From the NCBI RefSeq assembly GCF_014126615.1, contig NZ_CP059896.1, positions 2,738,501-2,802,500 of the forward strand: 64,000 nucleotides of DNA, read 5' to 3'. The DNA is from Ciceribacter thiooxidans (GTDB lineage: Bacteria; Pseudomonadota; Alphaproteobacteria; Rhizobiales; Rhizobiaceae). The stretch's first letter is position 1, and every line of letters begins with the position of its first letter. The translations under genes were made by a program, and so were the position numbers. The notes beneath the pieces are model-generated. The model worked only from the letters and a program-made list of their open reading frames with translations. It was not told the DNA's origin and did not search any database. Shown piece after piece: positions 41,922-50,669 of the stretch.

Positions 41922-42449
41922 TTACCCTTGCAGCACGTTGGACAGACGGCCATAGATCAGCTCGTCCGCGCCTTCGGCATAGATGTCGCCCTTCTCGTCT
42001 ACCCGCAGGACGAACTGGGGCAGGTTCTGCGTGGCGTGGCCCCATACCTGCTGGCCACCCTTCTCGCAGTCGAACCGGCTGTAGTGGCCGGGACAGTTCA
42101 GGGTTTTGTCGGCGGCGTGGTAGCTCATGTAGAAACCCTTGTGCGGGCAGAGCACCGAATAGGCCACGACATCGCCGTCGGGGCCCGCGCCGCCCTCGAC
42201 GGGGCTACCGAGTTTCAACAGGATGCCGGGGCTGTCGGCATCAGGATAGCCGATGTCCATCGGCTCGTTGACCTTCAGGTCCGAAAGATTGGCGAGCTTG
42301 GTGGAGGGATAGTCCACCATCGCGCGCGCCTGCTGCGCCTGTGCCTGCCCTGAAGGCATCACAGTCGCCGCCGCAGCCCCTGCCACGCCGAGAGCACCTC
42401 CGCGCAGGAACTGACGGCGGCCCACATCGACCAACCGATTGCATTTCAT
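41922..42449 (-). CDS. aioB: Arsenite oxidase small Rieske subunit AioB
   Basis: A 175-residue protein with a Tat signal (GRRQFLRGGALGVAGAAAATV) and a Rieske 2Fe-2S site in CPHKGF (Cys101, His103) and CPGHYS (Cys119, His122). The residues that form a disulfide in other Rieske proteins are Phe106 and Gly121 here, matching Rhizobium sp. NT-26 AioB, which lacks that bond. It passes electrons from AioA onward, probably to a cytochrome c; no cytochrome gene lies in the island. The ATG at 42449 has GGAGGAG. Confidence 0.96.
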   Translation of the reverse strand: MKCNRLVDVGRRQFLRGGALGVAGAAAATVMPSGQAQAQQARAMVDYPSTKLANLSDLKVNEPMDIGYPDADSPGILLKLGSPVEGGAGPDGDVVAYSVLCPHKGFYMSYHAADKTLNCPGHYSRFDCEKGGQQVWGHATQNLPQFVLRVDEKGDIYAEGADELIYGRLSNVLQG

Positions 42450-42599
42450 GGTATCTCTCCTCCCTAGAGCCAATTGCCCCAAGGATAAGGGAGGGGCCGG
42501 AGGCGAGGCAACGGCCCAACGGGCACCGCTGCGCTGCGGGAAGGCATTATAATTGCAAAGAAATTCCAGGTGTTCGGATTTCCGAACATGAGATGCCGC
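42450..42599 (-). promoter_or_regulatory. aioBA promoter region
   Basis: The leftward strand reads TGGAATTTCTTTGCA (about 42553-42567), which looks like a sigma-54 element but has 9 bases between GG and GC instead of 10. A perfect inverted repeat lies just upstream (42572-42587). The region is AT-richer than its surroundings. Confidence 0.5.
42572..42587. promoter_or_regulatory. Inverted repeat, candidate AioR operator
   Basis: GTTCGGATTTCCGAAC is a perfect 7-bp inverted repeat with a 2-base centre, 12 bases beyond the aioR stop and about 130 bases upstream of aioB. Its position fits an activator site for aioBA. Confidence 0.55.
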
Positions 42600-43805
42600 C
42601 TATAAGCCCAGCTTTTGCATCTTCTCCCACAGCGTCGTGCGCGACACCCGGAGCAGCTTTGCCGCCTCACCGACCTGCCCGCTGGTCCGATCCAGCGCCG
42701 CCATGATCTGTGCCCGTTCCGCTGCATCGCGCACCTCGGCGAGAGAACGCAGCGTCGCGTCCGCCGCGCGCTCGGGGAAAATGTCCGAGGTCAAGACCAT
42801 CTCGCCTTCCGCCGCCTCGATCGCCCGCATCAGCCGGGCGCGCACTTCTCGCCCGTTGTCAGGCCAGTCGTGCGACCGGAGGGCATCTTCGGCCGCGGCC
42901 GTGATACCGATCAATGGCACGGCCCGGCGGGCGTTGAGGCCGGGGAACAGTCGTGCCGCCAGCCAAACCGCGTCATCGGGGCGGTCCGCCAGAGGGGGTA
43001 CCACGACTTCATGCGAGCGAAGCAGAGCGGCAAGGTCGGACCGGAGGGCTTGCGCATCCTCGGCGGCCTGCGGCCCAGACGTGGCGATCAGCCGAAACGA
43101 GGGGGACGCCAAGGCTGCCATCAGAACATCTTGCGCAGCAGGCGTCAGTCGCGCGATCCCGACGATGACCAGCGAGCCATCGCGAACTTGCTCTATCGCT
43201 CTTTGCAACTCTTCGGGCCCGACGGTGTCGCGCAGCGCATTGCAGACCACGAACGGTGCGACCTTGCGGTCCGACAGATCATGCACGCGCCTTGCCAGCC
43301 GCAGCTTGCCAAGACCCGAGGCACCCCGGATCAGAAGTGCTGTTTCACGTAGCGCCGCCTCGGCCACCTGGCGGTCCACGGCACGCGCCGCGACGCTGAT
43401 GCCGGTCTCCGGGGGCATATCCTGATCTGGCCGGGGTCGCATGACCGTGGCCAGACGTTTCAGGAAAGCCCCGATCTCAAAGGGCTTGGTGATGTAATCC
43501 GCCGCACCCGAGCGGATCAGTCGCACCGCTTGATCAACCCCGCCTTGCCCGGTGATGAACAGAAACGGCGGCGGATGGCCGGTGCTGATGAGGGTGTCGT
43601 AAAGCTCCTCGCCCGTGCCGTCCGGCAGACGAATGTCGCAGACCACCGCGTCCAGCACCTTGCGCGGCGTGCGGATGGCAGGCAGGGCACGGGCGACGCC
43701 TCGATGCCATTCCACCTCGGCCCCCTCCAGCGTCAGGCGCTGGACCAGGGATGCGCCCATGATCTTGTCGTCCTCCACCAACACGATCCGGCGTCCTTCA
43801 AGCAT
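42600..43805 (-). CDS. aioR: Arsenite-responsive response regulator AioR with a degenerate AAA+ domain
   Basis: A 401-residue NtrC-like regulator. The receiver has the phosphoacceptor Asp57 (VVCDIRLPDGTG) and the conserved Lys in YITKPF. The central domain keeps a Walker A-like GASGLGKLRLARR but lacks the GAFTGA loop, and Walker B reads GSLVIVGIARL with no Asp-Glu. A Fis-type HTH (GEAAKLLRVSRTTLWEKMQKL) ends the protein. It should activate aioBA with AioS, but probably not by sigma-54 remodelling. It overlaps the aioS end by 8 bases. Confidence 0.92.
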   Translation of the reverse strand: MLEGRRIVLVEDDKIMGASLVQRLTLEGAEVEWHRGVARALPAIRTPRKVLDAVVCDIRLPDGTGEELYDTLISTGHPPPFLFITGQGGVDQAVRLIRSGAADYITKPFEIGAFLKRLATVMRPRPDQDMPPETGISVAARAVDRQVAEAALRETALLIRGASGLGKLRLARRVHDLSDRKVAPFVVCNALRDTVGPEELQRAIEQVRDGSLVIVGIARLTPAAQDVLMAALASPSFRLIATSGPQAAEDAQALRSDLAALLRSHEVVVPPLADRPDDAVWLAARLFPGLNARRAVPLIGITAAAEDALRSHDWPDNGREVRARLMRAIEAAEGEMVLTSDIFPERAADATLRSLAEVRDAAERAQIMAALDRTSGQVGEAAKLLRVSRTTLWEKMQKLGL

Positions 43806-45224
43806 GGTCGCCCCCGTGCGGTGGCAGATTGACCCGAATCACCGTCTGATCGCCGATCCGCTCGTGGAGCAGCCTACCCCCAAGCCCCGCCACGATGTCA
43901 TGCACCAACCGAAGACCGACCCCGCCCCCCGGTGGCAACGGGCCAGAGGCCAGGAGGCGCCCGAGATCGGCCTCGCTCATGGCCGCGCCGGTGTTACTCA
44001 CCGAAATCGATAGCTCGTCGCCCTCATTCGCCACGTTCAGGCCAACCTGACCATTCTCCCCGCCGCCGCTCCGGCATTCAAAAGCAGGTTCAGCGCCACC
44101 TGCCGCACCGGGGCCGCGGGTTGACGCGCCAGCAGTGCCGCCCCCGCGGCAATCCGCCAATCCAGGACCTGACCGCGACCGTAAGCCTCGGGTTCAAACA
44201 GCAGATGCAGGTCCTCGAAGTCTTCGGCGCGCAGCGGTTGCCCCGCACGGTCAAGCCGGTTCTGATCAAGGATCGCCCGCGTCACGTCGCGCAGATGACC
44301 CAAGCCGCGCTGCATCAATTCTGCCGATTGGCGCACCACATCGGGCCGGTCGGCATAGGTGTGGATGGTGTCGGCGGCATTCAGCAGGCCTCCCAGCGGA
44401 TTGTTGATCTCATGCGCCAACGAGGAGGAAAGTCGCCCCAGGCTGACAAAGCGCTCCCGGTCGGCCAGCCGACGTTCGGCTTCCGCCCGTTCCTCCACGG
44501 CTGTGGTCATGCGGTTATAGGTCTCGATCAACCTCGCCAACCTTGGATCGCCATGGGGGATCTCGGCCTCGGGAATGGGCCGTGGGGCACCGTCCGACGC
44601 ATCCATCGCCTGCACCAATGCTCCAACGGGACGCAGGATACGCGCCACGGCGAACCAGCCGCCAAAGGCCAAAACCGCCGTCGCCAGGGCGTTGCCGAAC
44701 AGAAGCCACAGGGTCACGTCACGCCGCTCGGCCAGCAGGTCGGTCACGTCCAGTTCCGTGACGATCCCGCCAACGGTACGGCCCTGATATTGCAGGGGTG
44801 CAGCCACCCGCAGGACGGGATTACCGGTCATCCGCACAGCTTCCGGAGCGACCGCCCCGCTCTCGAAATCCCGTGCATCCCCGCCCACCGGTGCGCGGCG
44901 CGGATCGGTTGCGGCGAGCACGCGAGCACGCTCATCCGTCACCACGGTCAGCAAAAGACGCTGCCCTTCGCTTCCCGGTCGCGCCCGGTCGAGGATGTCG
45001 TAAACCTCCCAGACATCCTGCCGCAGGACCGATGGGCCAAGGGCGACTGAAAGGCCCTCCATATGCAGCCGTGCCGTCTCGGACAGCCGGGCGTCCTGCA
45101 CACGGCCCAGGGCGGAAAGCACGCCTTGGCTGGCCACCAGCCCCAGCAGAATCATCAGCGCGGCTGTAATCAAGGGCACGCGCAATGTGACGGGAAGGTT
45201 CCCAAAGCGGGACAGAGGCTTCAT
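43798..45224 (-). pseudogene. aioS: Sensor histidine kinase AioS, split by a one-base frameshift
   Basis: The protein starts at 45224 with a membrane helix (about 16-38), a periplasmic domain, a second helix (about 171-197), HAMP and the phosphorylation site SLAHEINNPLGG (His271). Its frame ends at 44037 just after the N box VALNLLLNAGAAAG. The frame one base over continues GENGQVGL to the G box GGGVGLRLVHDIV and ends at 43798. One extra base in the C run at 44058-44061 restores a kinase of about 475 residues. It overlaps aioX (ATGA) and aioR. The intact kinase would read AioX-arsenite and phosphorylate AioR. Confidence 0.85.
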
Positions 45225-46069
45225 CCGCCCTCCATAATCGCCATGCGCGCGGCGATGCCGTCGAATAGCGGTGGCTCGGCGGCCGTGACACCGTCGAGAT
45301 ACAAGAGCTGCAACACCGTTTGGCCCTGATCGGTCTGATCAAGGCTCTTGAGCGCCGCCGCACAGGCCACAGTCCCAGCCTCGGCCATGCGGTCACTGCG
45401 TGCGACAAAGGGAGGAAAGCCGAGCTTTTCCGACCGCTCGACGACCCTGGTCCGGGCCGTCAGATCAGGCTCGACGCTGTTCAAGACCTCCCAGACATAG
45501 CCGTCGACGCTGCCTGACCGTGTCAGTCCGCCCGCGACCGCACGGACAACATTGCGGTGACCATAGGTAAAAATCGCCCGGGAAAAGAACTTGTCTGCCA
45601 CCTCACCCATACGGACAAGATCTGATGCCGTGACCAGAAAGCCCGAATTGCTGTCGGGGTCCGAAAAGGCATGCGTGCCACCACGCAAGTCGGCTAAGCC
45701 CGTTGCGGGGTCGTCTTCAGCCACGATCAGATAGGACTGGTAGAGCGGCTCGCCCCGCCAGACGGGCACCCCAAGAAGCGACAGTTCCGCCCGGTGTTGC
45801 AGGAAGGGATAACCGCAAGTCCAGGCCGCATCGACCGACCCATCCAGAAGCGCGCCCGTGATCTCCTGATAGGTGCGCCTTTGAACAAGCTCGATCTCCT
45901 GTCCCATCGCAGCCGCAAGCGCCCCACGCAGGGCGGAGATCACGGCGGCATCATTGTCCAGAAAGACCGGGGTCAGCGCAAAGCGGAACGGCTCGGCCGT
46001 CTGTGCCCGCACCAGGGGTGCCGCACAGACGGCAGCCCCCATCATGATCGCGCTCCGCCGCGTGAGCAT
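45221..46069 (-). CDS. aioX: Periplasmic arsenite-binding protein AioX
   Basis: A 282-residue PhnD-like substrate-binding protein. A signal begins MLTRRSAIMMGAAVCAAPLV (possibly Tat, RRSAIM). The body has RTYQEITGALLDGSVDAAW and Cys85 in WTCGYPF, matching the single Cys needed for arsenite binding in Agrobacterium AioX. It presents arsenite to AioS. The ATG at 46069 follows GGGAGG. It heads the operon aioX-aioS-aioR-aioB-aioA. Confidence 0.93.
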   Translation of the reverse strand: MLTRRSAIMMGAAVCAAPLVRAQTAEPFRFALTPVFLDNDAAVISALRGALAAAMGQEIELVQRRTYQEITGALLDGSVDAAWTCGYPFLQHRAELSLLGVPVWRGEPLYQSYLIVAEDDPATGLADLRGGTHAFSDPDSNSGFLVTASDLVRMGEVADKFFSRAIFTYGHRNVVRAVAGGLTRSGSVDGYVWEVLNSVEPDLTARTRVVERSEKLGFPPFVARSDRMAEAGTVACAAALKSLDQTDQGQTVLQLLYLDGVTAAEPPLFDGIAARMAIMEGG

Positions 46070-46084
46070 GTCATCCTCCCTCAA

Positions 46085-46556
46085 ACCGCAAGAGGACAGG
46101 TTCTCCTCGGTTTCCGCCCATCAACGCAGATTGCCCCTTGCCAGTCAGCGCGTCAAATCGCAAATCGTCGATGCTCGAACGAAGGCCTCCTTGCGACAGA
46201 CCCGGGACCTGATCCCTCTGGTTCCAAGGACCGGTATCGGTCCTTGTCGGTCATCTAACGCCTGCGTAGCGACGTTAGCTTTATGACGCGCTCTGGAGGA
46301 GGCCGTGCCCAAAGCGATGCCTGGTTCCGGCAAGCGCGACGGCGTCCTGCATGACCTACAAGTGGGCGCGAAGTAGCAGAGCGCTTTGTCGCCACCAGAC
46401 GGCCAGTTCGAAGTCAGACAGCGGAAATAATTGCCGCTTTATCCGCCCGTTGACTGATGCCCAAAGCCAGGGCACATAGATGGCATCCACGGTCGCCCGG
46501 CGGGACAACATAGGGAACTCAAAGGCGATTTTGATAAGTCTTTGAAGTCATGTGAA
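46085..46556. promoter_or_regulatory. Upstream region of the aio operon with inverted repeats
   Basis: No gene is recognised. A perfect 9-bp inverted repeat (CAAGGACCG at 46225-46233, CGGTCCTTG at 46238-46246) lies about 160 bases upstream of the aioX start. A second pair (CTAACG and CGTTAG) lies at about 46255-46278. They may be operators or the end of an older rightward transcript. Confidence 0.45.
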
Positions 46557-46620
46557 AATCCAGGCCTCCCCAGCCAATTGTCACTAAAGCCCCTAATTCC
46601 CTGATTTTCCAGTCCTGCCG
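46557..46620 (+). repeat. Right island repeat (attR)
   Basis: A 64-base imperfect copy of 34109-34172. It keeps AATCCAGG, CCCCAGCCAATT and TGATTTTCCAGTC with about ten differences and small gaps. It contains the tRNA-Gln 3' end but no whole tRNA, as expected for the far end of a tRNA-integrated element. Confidence 0.8.
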
Positions 46621-46700
46621 ACCCATTCTGGCGAAAGGCCGACGGAAGGCGGTCGCCACACCTGTTGCCTGCCGCTCGCAATGCCGCATTCCGGCCACCG

Positions 46701-47639
46701 TCACTGCGTTTGCTCCTTCCGGTTCGCGCCATGTCCATAGAGGCCAGCGCCCCGATGGGCCTGATCCTCCCGCTCAAACTCGAGCGTCGAGTGAGCGATG
46801 CCGAACTCCTCCTCGAGCACCTGCTTGATGGCGCGCTTGATATCGTGGAGACGGCCCCAGGCTTCCTGCTCGACCACGACATGCGTATCGAGCGCGGCAG
46901 CATGTTCCTGCATCTGCCAGAGATGAGCGTGGTGGATGTCGACCACTCCGTCGACCGCGCGTATCGCGTTCACCACAGCGTTGTTGTCGATGTCGGGAGG
47001 ACTGCCCAGCATGAGCGTTCGAATGGGGCCGCCGATCTCCGTGAAGGCCATGTAGAGAACATAGAGGGCAATGCCGATCGTCGTGGCGGGATCGACCCAC
47101 CGCATGTCGTAAAGGATAATCACCGCGCCCGCGACGATGACCGCGACCGAGGCCAGCGCATCCGACAGGTTGTGCAGGAAAAGCGCTCGGATATTCACGC
47201 TCCCCTTCTGCATCGACCAGGTGAGCAGCGCAGTCAGCGTGTCCACCGCCAGCGCCACACCACCAAGAATGACGACCGTCCAGCCGCCTACCTCGGGCGG
47301 ACTGATCATCCGCATGCCGCCTTCGTAGATGAGATAGAGGCCGACGAGGATCAACGTGGTATAGTTTATCAGCGCGGCGACAATCTCGATCCGACCGTAA
47401 CCGAAGGTCATCGTCTCGTCCGCCGGTCGCCGCGCGATCTTGCGTGCCGCGAAGGCGATGACCAGCGAGGCCATGTCGGACAGGTTATGAAGCGCATCCG
47501 CGATGAGGGCCAGACTGCCGGACAGCAGGCCGCCGACAATCTGTGCGACGGTCAGCAGGCCGTTCGCCCAGATCGCGATGGAAACCCGGCGGTCCCCGGA
47601 CTTGGGATCAATATGGGTATGCCCGTGATCATTCGGCAT
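46701..47639 (-). CDS. Cation diffusion facilitator (CDF) metal efflux protein
   Basis: A 312-residue CDF transporter. A His-rich start (NDHGHTH) is followed by six membrane helices. The metal-site motifs are ALIADALHNLSDMASL in helix 2 and LFLHNLSDALASV in helix 5. The cytoplasmic C-terminal domain has VVDIHHAHLWQMQEHAAALDTHVV. It exports Zn, Cd or Co by proton exchange; the metal is not known. It lies just outside the right island repeat on the same strand as the aio genes and may belong to an older accessory segment. Confidence 0.88.
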   Translation of the reverse strand: MPNDHGHTHIDPKSGDRRVSIAIWANGLLTVAQIVGGLLSGSLALIADALHNLSDMASLVIAFAARKIARRPADETMTFGYGRIEIVAALINYTTLILVGLYLIYEGGMRMISPPEVGGWTVVILGGVALAVDTLTALLTWSMQKGSVNIRALFLHNLSDALASVAVIVAGAVIILYDMRWVDPATTIGIALYVLYMAFTEIGGPIRTLMLGSPPDIDNNAVVNAIRAVDGVVDIHHAHLWQMQEHAAALDTHVVVEQEAWGRLHDIKRAIKQVLEEEFGIAHSTLEFEREDQAHRGAGLYGHGANRKEQTQ

Positions 47640-47856
47640 GTGCGATGTCCTCGTGAACGGCGCACGTCGCGGAGAGCGACGGCAATGCGACGGGCGAGCC
47701 GGTCCCGATCATCAGCCGGTTCCCGGAAAGATCAACTGCGACGGCGACATAAGTTCTCCACATGAAGCTGCCACTGCTGTCCGGCAGCGAAATATGTTCG
47801 ATCAGCAACTCCGTACCGATGTCAACGACGCCAACCGCCGCAAACGGTGCGGCCAC
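47629..47856 (-). CDS. Hypothetical short protein upstream of the CDF gene
   Basis: A 75-residue frame (MAAPFAAVGVVDIGTELLIE at the start) whose end overlaps the CDF start by 11 bases, which would allow translational coupling. No family, signal peptide or motif is recognised. It may be the tail of a degraded gene. Confidence 0.25.
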   Translation of the reverse strand: MAAPFAAVGVVDIGTELLIEHISLPDSSGSFMWRTYVAVAVDLSGNRLMIGTGSPVALPSLSATCAVHEDIAHAE

Positions 47857-48203
47857 AACGGGCAGCCGACAGATAACCCACAGTTGTTTCTTTCAACAGC
47901 CGATCTCAGGGCGTCTCTGTGCCCATCGGCCGCCGAGAGAGCCCGCCGCCCACCGGCCCATCAACGGCACGACATCGCAGTTCCCGGCCAATGCTCGCCG
48001 GAAACTCTTACAGGCATCCCGGAGCCCGTTACGACATCGTCGGCGACCTGACGCCGGCAGTGCCGCGGCGCGTTCAGAAGCCAACGCTCCGATCGTTTTT
48101 CCTTGCCAAAAGGAGGAGGACCCCTTTCGTTACGATAAAACAGTCCTACGTCAGACGATATCGGGCCTGCGACGGAACCCATCATGAAAGAGAGGATCTT
48201 GCA
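47857..48203. other. Gap between the CDF region and the SDR gene
   Basis: No gene is recognised. It should hold the SDR promoter. Long frames here have no homology. Confidence 0.4.
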
Positions 48204-48908
48204 ATGTCGGTCAAGAAAGTAGCCATCGTCACCGCGGGCGGGAGCGGCATGGGAGCGGAATGCGCCCGGCGCCTTGCGGCGGATGGGTTCAACGTCGCGA
48301 TCCTCTCCTCGTCCGGAAAGGGCGAGGCGCTGGCCGAAGAGCTGGGCGGCATCGGGATCACCGGCTCCAACCAGTCGAATGACGATCTCAAACGTCTCGT
48401 GGATGCCACCGTCGAGAAATGGGGGCGGGTCGACGTGCTGGTGAACAGCGCCGGCCACGGGCCGCGCAAGCCGGTCCTCGACCTGACCGACGAGGACTGG
48501 CACACGGGCATGGATGTCTATTTCCTCAACGCCGTGCGTCCGACGCGGCTCGTCATGCCGATCATGCAGAAGCAGAAATCCGGCGTCGTCATCAACATCT
48601 CGACCGCCTGGGCCTTCGAGCCGTCGTCGATGTTCCCCACCTCCGCGGTCGCCCGCGCGGGCCTTGCCGCCTTCACCAAAATCTTCGCGGATACCTATGC
48701 GGCGGACAATATCCGCATGAACAACGTCCTGCCCGGCTGGATCGACAGCCTGCCTGCCACCGAGGAACGCCGCTCGGCCGTGCCGATGAAACGCTACGGC
48801 ACCAGCGCGGAAATCGCCGCGACCGTCGCCTTCCTCGCCTCCGATGGCGCCGCCTACATTACGGGACAGAACATCCGTGTCGACGGCGGGCTGACGCGCT
48901 CAGTGTGA
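48204..48908 (+). CDS. SDR-family protein with an altered catalytic triad
   Basis: A 234-residue SDR-fold protein. The cofactor motif is TAGGSGMG and the structural motif NSAGHG. At the active site the usual Tyr-x3-Lys is replaced by Ser147 and Arg151 (TSAVARAGL), and the triad Ser position is Thr134 (NISTAW). The C-terminus GQNIRVDGGLTRSV is typical. It may be a divergent oxidoreductase or a non-catalytic member. It lies 207 bases before the DadA-like gene. Confidence 0.8.
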   Translation: MSVKKVAIVTAGGSGMGAECARRLAADGFNVAILSSSGKGEALAEELGGIGITGSNQSNDDLKRLVDATVEKWGRVDVLVNSAGHGPRKPVLDLTDEDWHTGMDVYFLNAVRPTRLVMPIMQKQKSGVVINISTAWAFEPSSMFPTSAVARAGLAAFTKIFADTYAADNIRMNNVLPGWIDSLPATEERRSAVPMKRYGTSAEIAATVAFLASDGAAYITGQNIRVDGGLTRSV

Positions 48909-49115
48909 CGACCTGATGAAACCTGCGATCCGGAGCCGCCTCGACAACGGATCGTGGCTATTTTCATGGCCCTTGTCGAAGAGTCTGCGAAGACTCAGCG
49001 CATTTTTGCAACGCCTGCCGGCAATCGACAGATCTTTGCATTTTTCCATTTGCGCGGCGGCATCGACAATTGCAATGTTCACGAAAGACGTGACAGCAAC
49101 GGAATCCTGAAAAGA

Positions 49116-50369
49116 ATGTCTGCAGATTCGATCGTGCTCGGCGCCGGTATCGTCGGCGTTTCCACCGCCATCCATCTCGCCCGCCGCGGCCGCTCGGTGG
49201 TGCTGGTCGACCGGCGGGGGGCCGGTGAAGAAACCTCGTTCGGCAATGCGGGGTTGATCCAGCGCGAGGGCATCGTGCCCTACGGCTTCCCGCAGGAAGT
49301 CGGAATGCTGGTGCGCTACGGGCTCAACAACCGGATCGACGCGTATTACCATCCGACGGCCATGCCGAAGCTCGTGCCGTTCCTGTCGCGCTACTGGTGG
49401 CATTCGAACGAGGTGCGCCATCAGGCGATCGCCAACGCCTACGCGCCGCTCATCGAGAATTCGGTTTCGGAACATGCCGACCTGATCAAGGCCGCCGGTG
49501 CCGAGCGCCTGATCCGCAAGGACGGCTGGATGGAAGCCTTCCGCACCAAGGCGGCGATGGACAAGGAAGTCGCCGAGGCCGAGCGGCTGGCGAAGGTCGC
49601 GGCCATCAAATTCACCGCGCTGACGGCGGACGACCTCGCCCGCGTCGAGCCGCACCTGACGGGCAAGTTCGTCGGCGCGCTGAAATGGAACGACCCCTGG
49701 TCGGTCACCGACCCGCACGGGCTGACCATGGCCTATCTCGCCTATTTCGAAAGCCTCGGCGGCAAGTTCGTCAGGGGTGACGCCACGACGCTGAAGCCCG
49801 CCGCCTCCGGCAAGGGCTGGCAGGTCAAGACCGCCGACGGCACGGTGGAAGGCAAGGACGTCGTTCTGGCGCTCGGCCCCTGGTCGGAGGACGTGACCCG
49901 CACGCTCGGCTACAGCTTCATCGTCGGCGTCAAGCGCGGCTACCACATGCACTATGCGCCGGCCGGCAATGCCGTCCTCAACAACTGGACCATGGACAAG
50001 GAGCGCGGCTATTTCCTCGCGCCGATGGACAAGGGCATCCGCCTGACCACGGGTGCGGAATTCGCCGACCGCGACGCGCCGAAGTCGCCGGTGCAGGTCG
50101 AGCGCGCCGAAAAGGTGGCGCGCACGATCTTCCCGCTCGGCGAACGGCTCGATCCCGAACCGTGGATGGGGGCGCGGCCATGCACGCCGGACATGATGCC
50201 GATTATCGGCAAGGCGCCGCGCCACGACGGCCTCTGGTTCGCCTTCGGGCACGCCCATCACGGGCTCACCCTCGGCCCCGTCACCGGACGGCTGATCGCC
50301 GAGGCCGTCACCGGCGACACGCCGTTCCTCGACATGAGCGCCTGGCGGCCGGAGCGGTTCAAGGCTTGA
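49116..50369 (+). CDS. FAD-dependent amino-acid dehydrogenase (DadA-like)
   Basis: A 417-residue DAO-family flavoprotein. The FAD motif is VLGAGIVGVSTAIHLARRG at the N-terminus and the C-terminal part has MMPIIGKAPRHDGLWFAFGHAHHG. It probably oxidises a D-amino acid or a secondary amine. The ATG at 49116 is chosen because the Rossmann motif then starts at residue 6. The preceding 207 bases contain no gene. Together with the next genes it suggests amine or polyamine catabolism. Confidence 0.85.
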   Translation: MSADSIVLGAGIVGVSTAIHLARRGRSVVLVDRRGAGEETSFGNAGLIQREGIVPYGFPQEVGMLVRYGLNNRIDAYYHPTAMPKLVPFLSRYWWHSNEVRHQAIANAYAPLIENSVSEHADLIKAAGAERLIRKDGWMEAFRTKAAMDKEVAEAERLAKVAAIKFTALTADDLARVEPHLTGKFVGALKWNDPWSVTDPHGLTMAYLAYFESLGGKFVRGDATTLKPAASGKGWQVKTADGTVEGKDVVLALGPWSEDVTRTLGYSFIVGVKRGYHMHYAPAGNAVLNNWTMDKERGYFLAPMDKGIRLTTGAEFADRDAPKSPVQVERAEKVARTIFPLGERLDPEPWMGARPCTPDMMPIIGKAPRHDGLWFAFGHAHHGLTLGPVTGRLIAEAVTGDTPFLDMSAWRPERFKA

Positions 50370-50669
50370 GAGATTTGCCGCCCTGCCGCGCTCCTCGCCG
50401 CGGGGCTGGCAAATGCGGCAATTTCGTGATAGCGGTGTCTTCGGTCGAAAGACCAAGTTTCCGCGCGGTCGCGGAAATCTGCCGGGCTGTGTTCCTTATC
50501 TTCGCACCTTCCGATACGCCCCGGCAGAAGACTACTGTAGAGGCTGAGGCATGTTTCGCTTTCTGAACTACCACGGAGATTTCGGCGACCGTTAGCGTCG
50601 TTCGATACCGTTGCGCGTGCGTTTTTCCGCATGCGAAGGTCAGATCGTTGAAACCATTGCCGGTGCCTT
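50370..50669. other. Intergenic region before the glutamine-synthetase-like gene
   Basis: Three hundred bases with the hairpin at 50373-50414 and no recognisable gene; it presumably carries the puuA-like promoter. Confidence 0.4.
50373..50414. repeat. Imperfect inverted repeat after the DadA-like gene
   Basis: ATTTGCC (50373-50379) and GGCAAAT (50408-50414) with GC-rich inner pairing, directly after the stop. It may act as a terminator, though no T-run follows. Confidence 0.35.

Larger units (their letters stand above)
34128..46620. mobile_element. tRNA-Gln genomic island carrying arsenite oxidation and an ArsR-controlled thiol/permease operon
   Basis: About 12.5 kb lie between the tRNA-Gln 3' end and the second att-like repeat. 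All recognised genes are leftward and belong to metalloid functions (aioXSRBA, DUF2478, arsR, ArsP-like permease, small redox proteins). Housekeeping genes lie on the left; catabolic genes lie beyond a CDF gene on the right. No integrase, relaxase or IS element is seen, so the island may be moved in trans or be fixed. Ends are set by the repeats and are approximate. Confidence 0.75.

Noticed and set aside
42553..42567. A sigma-54 promoter before aioB
   Set aside because: GG and GC are 9 bases apart instead of 10; kept only as a finding, not as a promoter.
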